46,095 bases of DNA. Origin: an uncultured Bacteroidales bacterium. GTDB taxonomy: Bacteria > Bacteroidota > Bacteroidia > Bacteroidales > Muribaculaceae. Of the stretch, positions 41,913 to 46,095 are shown piece by piece. Positions within the stretch are counted from its first letter, which is position 1, and the number at the start of each line of letters is the position of its first letter. A program made the translations under genes and the position numbers. The stretch is taken from assembly GCA_958418815.1 (NCBI GenBank), contig CATZGB010000022.1, forward strand, positions 1 to 46,095, read 5' to 3'. The notes under the pieces were generated by a model. The model worked only from the letters and a program-made list of their open reading frames with translations, was not told where the DNA came from and made no database searches.

Positions 41913-43223
41913 ATGAAATTAAGTCAATTCAACAACCATATCCCTCTATCCAACAATAAGACACTCGGCTACAACTCTTTTCAACGGAGGTTTATTGTAT
42001 TGCCTGAGAAGGTCGCCTCAATAATCAAGGAATCTTCTTCCACCCTTGAATCAGAGGAGATAATCAACGGAATCTCTCATGAGACATTCCAAAAGTTGAG
42101 AGAATCCGGATTCATAATCAGCTCAGAGACCGATGAGTTATCCATCCTTGACAAAGAGTTGGAGACTCTTAACAGTTGTGAGAGTAACGCCGAATTGCAT
42201 ATCAATCCCACACTTGATTGCAATTTCCGGTGCTGGTATTGTTATGAAGAGCATATGGCCGGCTCAAAAATGAGCGACGATGTATTAGGGGCTGTAAAAA
42301 ACTATCTCAACAAGACTATCACACAGCCGCTCAGACACTTCCGGCTGAGTTTTTTCGGAGGGGAGCCGCTGTTGGAATTTGACTCGGTCTGCAAACCGTT
42401 GATAGAAGAGGCCGCCGGACTATGCAACGAACGAGGAGTCAGTTTCCATGTCAGTTTCACCACCAACTCTTATATGCTGACCAAGGATATGGCAGACTAT
42501 CTCAGCCGTTTTTCCTGCGGGATGCAGATTACACTTGACGGACACCGCAAGTTTCATGACAAAGTCAGATTCGCACCCGGTGGTATTGGCTCATATGACC
42601 GCATAATCTCCAATGTGACGATGCTGGCAAATGCAGGGGTGAACATAGTGCTTAGGGTAAATTACACTCTCGGGAATCTGGATTCGGTTTCGGAGATTAT
42701 CTCTGACTTAAAGGCCCGAAACATTGTCAAGCCCCACTATATAATGGTCGATTTTCAACGGGTATGGCAAGACCGACACAAGGGAGGTGACGAGAAAATC
42801 AAACTGCTCATCAGGGAATACGGGCGCCAACTGAAAGAAATCGGCATAGGTTACAGCCTGCCAGACCTACACAATCCGCGCGCCACAAGCTGTTACGGCG
42901 ACAAGAAGAACTATATCTGTGTAAACTACAACGGAGACTTCTATAAATGCACTGCCCGTGATTTCAAACCTGAAAGGCGCGCCGGGCATCTCGCTGCTGA
43001 CGGGACACTCGTATGGGAACCGGGACGCAAGGAAGCTTGGGAAAAAGCGAAGTTCTCCCGTGAGGTTTGCCGCAATTGCCGTATAGCACCCATATGTCTT
43101 GGCGGATGCCGTCAACGAGGGCTTGAAAGCCAAGATGACGACAAGTGTCCGCTGGGATATGACGAAGACCGCAAAGATGAACTCATCCTGCAGCGGTTCG
43201 AGCATCTATACCTCAACGACTGA
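41913..43223 (+). CDS. radical SAM/SPASM peptide maturase
   Basis: This 436-residue enzyme starts at MKLSQFNNHIP; earlier in-frame ATG 41838 lies inside the stem-loop. The N-terminal ~95 residues look like a PqqD/RRE-type leader-binding or wing domain (QRRFIVLPEKVASIIKESS, FQKLRESGFII). The radical SAM cluster motif CNFRCWYC places Cys at 103, 107 and 110, followed by the SAM-binding FFGGEPLLEF. The C-terminal SPASM region has CYGDKKNYICVNYNGDFYKC and CRNCRIAPICLGGCRQ, plus a final CP, enough for two auxiliary [4Fe-4S] clusters. Such enzymes form thioether or C-C crosslinks on ribosomal peptides. Both flanking small peptides are candidate substrates; the six-Cys one fits best. Confidence 0.92.
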   Translation: MKLSQFNNHIPLSNNKTLGYNSFQRRFIVLPEKVASIIKESSSTLESEEIINGISHETFQKLRESGFIISSETDELSILDKELETLNSCESNAELHINPTLDCNFRCWYCYEEHMAGSKMSDDVLGAVKNYLNKTITQPLRHFRLSFFGGEPLLEFDSVCKPLIEEAAGLCNERGVSFHVSFTTNSYMLTKDMADYLSRFSCGMQITLDGHRKFHDKVRFAPGGIGSYDRIISNVTMLANAGVNIVLRVNYTLGNLDSVSEIISDLKARNIVKPHYIMVDFQRVWQDRHKGGDEKIKLLIREYGRQLKEIGIGYSLPDLHNPRATSCYGDKKNYICVNYNGDFYKCTARDFKPERRAGHLAADGTLVWEPGRKEAWEKAKFSREVCRNCRIAPICLGGCRQRGLESQDDDKCPLGYDEDRKDELILQRFEHLYLND

Positions 43224-43294
43224 TTATCTTACACAAGACTCAGCGACGGCGACAGGCCGTAAGCAATCAATCCGTTTCACCCATTCAACGATTT

Positions 43295-45655
43295 ATGGAT
43301 ATGCGACAGTATTCCAGGCAATTGGTGACTCTACTGACCACCATCACAGGATTATATATGACTATCTCCGCCAATATAACGGGGGTTGTGGTCGATGGCA
43401 ACAACAATCCGCTTGACGGGGCTGCCGTCGTGGCACTCCAACCCGCAGACAGCACTTACATCTCAGGGGCTGTCACAGACCAGTCGGGGCGCTTCACCCT
43501 GGAGATTCCCGAGGGTATCGACAATCTGATTCTCACGACCAAAGCCATCGGTTATGACAAGCAAGACCTCACTGCCAAAAACGGCGAGGAGGTAAGGATT
43601 TCGCTGACAGACAATACCATCTCGCTCTCGGAGGTGACTGTCAGGCCGACCATCACCACCGTTTCTCCCGGGAAATTCTCTTTCATCCTGGGCGATCTCG
43701 CGAAATATTCTCCAGACGCATTCAAAGCCCTTGAGATTGTGCCGATGCTGTCAGTCGACACCGCCAATGACAAACTTGAAATCATTGGCAAGGACAAGAC
43801 AACAATCTATATCAACGGCAAAAAGCCCATCATGTCATCTTCAAGTGTGATACAGATGCTTAAAACATCTCCTCCCGAGAGAATCAAGCGTATCGAGGTA
43901 TGGGTTCAGCCGGGAGTCGCATACCGCGACGAAGGAGCCATACTCAATGTAGTCCTCGCTCCGCAAACAGGGACTACCGGAACGGCCGACATAACTGTAA
44001 TACATTCATCTGACCAGTTCAGTTTTTCGGAATCGGGATGGATTGGATATGAACGGGACAAATGGCAGTTTTCAGGAAACATCTATCTTGGAGAATCCGC
44101 CAATGATTACAAAAGCCGGATTGAGATGACCACATTCAATCCTGCCGACGGATCGGTCGAGATGGAGCGCATATCTGACTCCAAAAACAAATACAGAGGC
44201 ATATATTCGGAGGCCGATTTCGGGGTGAGCCGCGATTTAGGCCACAACAACTCGTTAGGGGTCAGCCTCATGTATCAGCATACCTGGAAAGGGGATTCAG
44301 AATACACCATCAACGACATATTCCCGGCCACATTGACTCGGGAGAACATAGCAGCCAAAGAACACACCCCATACAAGATCGTGACTGCGAATATCAATTA
44401 CGACCACACGCTGGATTCTCTCGGAAGCAGGCTCACAGGCCGCATCATATATTCCCATTATGACATGGACGCTGAGACAAACTACACTCCGGAGTCAATG
44501 ATGTTTGACAACAGCTACACTGATGGCAAAAATTCCATCGAGGGGAAATTGAGCTGGACAAAAGCTTTCTCTCCCAAAGGAGGACTCACCCTGGGCTTCG
44601 ACATCTTCCATGACCGCATAAAGCGCACCATGAACCAGAGCGAGACTCCGGGAGCGACAGAGGGCTATATGCCGTTGATTGATGACTTCCGTCAGAACCA
44701 GACCAATTTCGATCTGTTTGCCCAAGGACAATACAGGTTCTCCAATCTGTTTTCGCTCAGCCTTGGATTGACCGGCAGATGGTACAGGAGAGATACACGC
44801 CAGATGCTCAACGACACCCGCAAGATATTCGACGACTTCTATGTTATGCCTGAACTGTCGGCAAGCTTCAATTTCAACTCCAAAAACCAGATGACATTGG
44901 GTTACTACTCAAATGTCAGACAGCCCTATTACGCCAACACCAATCCACTGGTGTTTCGAAATTCCCCCACACAGATCACCACTGGGAATCCCTATCTCAA
45001 GGCTGTCACGACCCATTCCGTCAATCTTTCATATCTCCTCCTTCAAAAAATATCACTTGGCGGAAACATGGATTTCATGAACCATCTGTCTTTCCGGACA
45101 AACATTCCGGTGGAGGAGAATCTGACCGCCAACATACCGGTGGAGCTTGGCAAAAACCGCAACGCATCGGTGTACCTAAGCTATTCCGACGCATTCTTCT
45201 CCCGCAGGTGGAGCGTGATGGCCCGCACCTCCTTCACGAACACCCATACCGACAGCTCGGCCCTCTATGACCTGTTCAATGTCAACTCGGTTGATTATTC
45301 AACCTGGTCTATTTTCCTGAGGTCGTCGGTCAGCATCGGCACAGACCGTTCCTGGAACCTCGCTGCCTCCATATATTACAATACCCCCGGGAAAAAGCCC
45401 CTGTCCCACACCCCCTCATACACTAATTTGTGTGCTGAGGTATCAAAACGATTCCCGTTCGGAGGCAGGCTGAGCCTTTACGGCGAAAATCTGCTCAACT
45501 GTAAGAGAGATTCCTGGTATGACTGCCCGGAATATTCCCGCCATGGCTATGACCTGACCAATGGCCGCAAGATAATGCTTCGTTTCAGCATGACATTCGG
45601 GAAATACATCCGTATGAGAAACAATCCTTCCAGAAGCCTCTTGGAGGGACGATAG
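43295..45655 (+). CDS. outer-membrane beta-barrel protein (TonB-receptor-like), OMP2
   Basis: This is a 786-residue paralog of OMP1 with the same plan. It has a Sec signal (LVTLLTTITGLYMTISA), then a CNA-type domain (ITGVVVDGNNNPLDGAAVVA, DQSGRFTLEI) and a plug-like domain (VSPGKFSFILGD, YINGKKPIMSSSSVIQML, RIKRIEVWVQPGVAYRDEG). A beta-barrel follows with matching strands (YRFSNLFSLSLGLTGRWYRR, MTLGYYSNVRQPYYANTNP). It lies 71 bp after the maturase and 22 bp before the six-Cys precursor, so it is part of the RiPP operon. It may export or reimport the finished peptide or provide immunity. ATG 43301 is an alternative start two codons in. Confidence 0.87.
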   Translation: MDMRQYSRQLVTLLTTITGLYMTISANITGVVVDGNNNPLDGAAVVALQPADSTYISGAVTDQSGRFTLEIPEGIDNLILTTKAIGYDKQDLTAKNGEEVRISLTDNTISLSEVTVRPTITTVSPGKFSFILGDLAKYSPDAFKALEIVPMLSVDTANDKLEIIGKDKTTIYINGKKPIMSSSSVIQMLKTSPPERIKRIEVWVQPGVAYRDEGAILNVVLAPQTGTTGTADITVIHSSDQFSFSESGWIGYERDKWQFSGNIYLGESANDYKSRIEMTTFNPADGSVEMERISDSKNKYRGIYSEADFGVSRDLGHNNSLGVSLMYQHTWKGDSEYTINDIFPATLTRENIAAKEHTPYKIVTANINYDHTLDSLGSRLTGRIIYSHYDMDAETNYTPESMMFDNSYTDGKNSIEGKLSWTKAFSPKGGLTLGFDIFHDRIKRTMNQSETPGATEGYMPLIDDFRQNQTNFDLFAQGQYRFSNLFSLSLGLTGRWYRRDTRQMLNDTRKIFDDFYVMPELSASFNFNSKNQMTLGYYSNVRQPYYANTNPLVFRNSPTQITTGNPYLKAVTTHSVNLSYLLLQKISLGGNMDFMNHLSFRTNIPVEENLTANIPVELGKNRNASVYLSYSDAFFSRRWSVMARTSFTNTHTDSSALYDLFNVNSVDYSTWSIFLRSSVSIGTDRSWNLAASIYYNTPGKKPLSHTPSYTNLCAEVSKRFPFGGRLSLYGENLLNCKRDSWYDCPEYSRHGYDLTNGRKIMLRFSMTFGKYIRMRNNPSRSLLEGR

Positions 45656-45677
45656 TAATAACCTTAATTAACCACAA

Positions 45678-45965
45678 ATGGAAAAGACAGACACCCGCCT
45701 GAGCCGCGTTGAGGAATTCATCAGCCAGCTCGCTAAAAATGACACCACTGAAGGAGTCATCCTGCTTGACAATGAGATGGATGATTCCGGGAAATCCGCC
45801 ATCTCTCCGGTGAGCAACAACGTATGCACCAACGAAAAGGCTTCGGCTTGCATGACCAACGAGACATTCTGCAGCAACAAGTTCGACCACTGTGACTCTA
45901 TGACAAACAAGGGCACTTGCAATAATTTCCAGCCCATTGTCGCCTCCTTGGGTTGCCAGGCCTGA
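45678..45965 (+). CDS. six-cysteine RiPP precursor peptide
   Basis: This is a 95-residue peptide. Its N-terminal ~38 residues are a leader with a short helix (RLSRVEEFISQL) and the block VILLDNEMDDSG. It is homologous to the 40-aa peptide at 41691. The remainder is a Cys-, Asn- and Thr-rich core with cysteines at 50, 58, 65, 72, 81 and 93. After each of the first five a [TS]N[EK]- or NN-like motif follows within a few residues (CTNE, CMTNE, CSNK, CDSMTNK, CNN), a loose repeat suggesting several similar modification units. There is no transmembrane segment. It is followed 9 bp later by a C39-peptidase exporter. The leader lacks a clear GG cleavage site; SG at 37-38 is the nearest candidate. 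Confidence 0.88.
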   Translation: MEKTDTRLSRVEEFISQLAKNDTTEGVILLDNEMDDSGKSAISPVSNNVCTNEKASACMTNETFCSNKFDHCDSMTNKGTCNNFQPIVASLGCQA

Positions 45966-45974
45966 TCCCTGCAG

Positions 45975-46095
45975 ATGTTTACCGGAAGAAGGTTTCACTA
46001 CTACCACCAAATCGAGCAGTCGGATTGCGGGGTGACCTGTCTGAGGATGGTCGCCCGGCATTTCGGCCGAAAGATTCCCGTGAAGTTCCTGCGCT
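45975..46095 (+). CDS. C39-peptidase ABC exporter (PCAT), truncated by window end
   Basis: Only the first 40 residues are present. They match the start of peptidase C39: RRFHYYHQIEQSDCGVTCLR, with oxyanion glutamine Q12 and catalytic Cys18 in the DCGxxCL motif, then MVARHFGRKIPVKFLR. Full-length proteins of this kind have a C39 domain that removes leader peptides, a membrane domain and an ABC ATPase. The position 9 bp after the six-Cys precursor is typical for export of bacteriocin-like peptides. The rest of the gene and any HlyD-type adaptor lie outside the window. A stand-alone C39 protein cannot be excluded. Confidence 0.85.
   Translation, partial: MFTGRRFHYYHQIEQSDCGVTCLRMVARHFGRKIPVKFLR

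Noticed and set aside
41900..41959. 19-codon ORF (MSNAYEIK...) overlapping the maturase start
   Set aside because: It has no leader similarity and overlaps the maturase gene in another frame; too short to support.
45786..45791. Classical double-glycine cleavage site in the six-Cys precursor
   Set aside because: The only nearby candidate is Ser-Gly (residues 37-38), without the usual hydrophobic spacing, so the cut site is left open.

Overview
The window is bacterial chromosome from the phylum Bacteroidota, most likely order Bacteroidales and plausibly a Muribaculaceae-type gut commensal. Four things point there. Promoters repeatedly show the Bacteroidota -33 TTG / -7 TAnnTTTG pattern. There is a sphingolipid-type serine palmitoyltransferase and a small histone H1-like protein. 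The block nusB-yajC-ybbR-coaE-DUF2851 is present. Two secreted proteins share a Bacteroidales-style C-terminal tail (YYNxxGxRV...PGxYxxRxGxKVxKV). Genus and species cannot be fixed from the sequence alone. Most of the window is GC-rich and gene-dense; the last ~7.5 kb is visibly richer in A/T.

Layout. 1-5.2 kb (minus strand): the 5' part of tRNA-Arg(ACG), then a two-gene unit of a 1116-aa AlbA_2-type protein and a secreted 5'-nucleotidase/metallophosphatase. 5.4-8.7 kb (plus): a lipoprotein, an ABC ATPase and an FtsX-like permease, tightly packed. 8.8-11.1 kb: a long RelA/SpoT homolog with an apparently dead hydrolase site. 11.2-15.2 kb: a secreted CotH-type protein and a lipoprotein, separated by a hairpin that is both terminator-like and promoter-bearing. 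15.3-20.1 kb: nusB, yajC, ybbR, coaE and a DUF2851 gene. 20.2-23.8 kb: a TetR-type regulator behind a long leader, facing a nucleoside phosphorylase and a thioesterase-dprA pair on the minus strand. 23.9-29.7 kb: an M3 dipeptidyl carboxypeptidase and a large multi-domain secreted alpha-amylase with an operator-like palindrome. 29.9-36.3 kb: serine palmitoyltransferase, tRNA-Leu(TAG), an NfnAB-type transhydrogenase, threonine ammonia-lyase, glutaminase and the histone-like gene. 36.4-38.6 kb: a Pif1/RecD-like helicase with a C-terminal HTH.

38.6-46.1 kb (to the window end) is the most interesting part, a ribosomally made, post-translationally modified peptide (RiPP) locus. In order it holds an outer-membrane beta-barrel gene, a 40-codon leader-like peptide gene, a perfect 19-bp stem-loop, a radical SAM/SPASM maturase, a second outer-membrane beta-barrel paralog, a 95-aa six-cysteine precursor, and the start of a C39-peptidase ABC exporter cut by the window edge. 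The two small peptides share a leader (R-[IV]-E-x-F...QL...VILLD-x-EM), but the first stops where the second continues into its Cys-rich core. Both halves of the locus are driven from near-identical ~290-300-bp promoter regions that appear to be a segmental duplication reaching into the last codons of the helicase gene. A consistent reading is that the radical SAM enzyme crosslinks the Cys-rich core, the C39 exporter removes the leader and moves the product across the inner membrane, and the beta-barrels handle outer-membrane passage, uptake or immunity. I do not recognise this exact precursor family.
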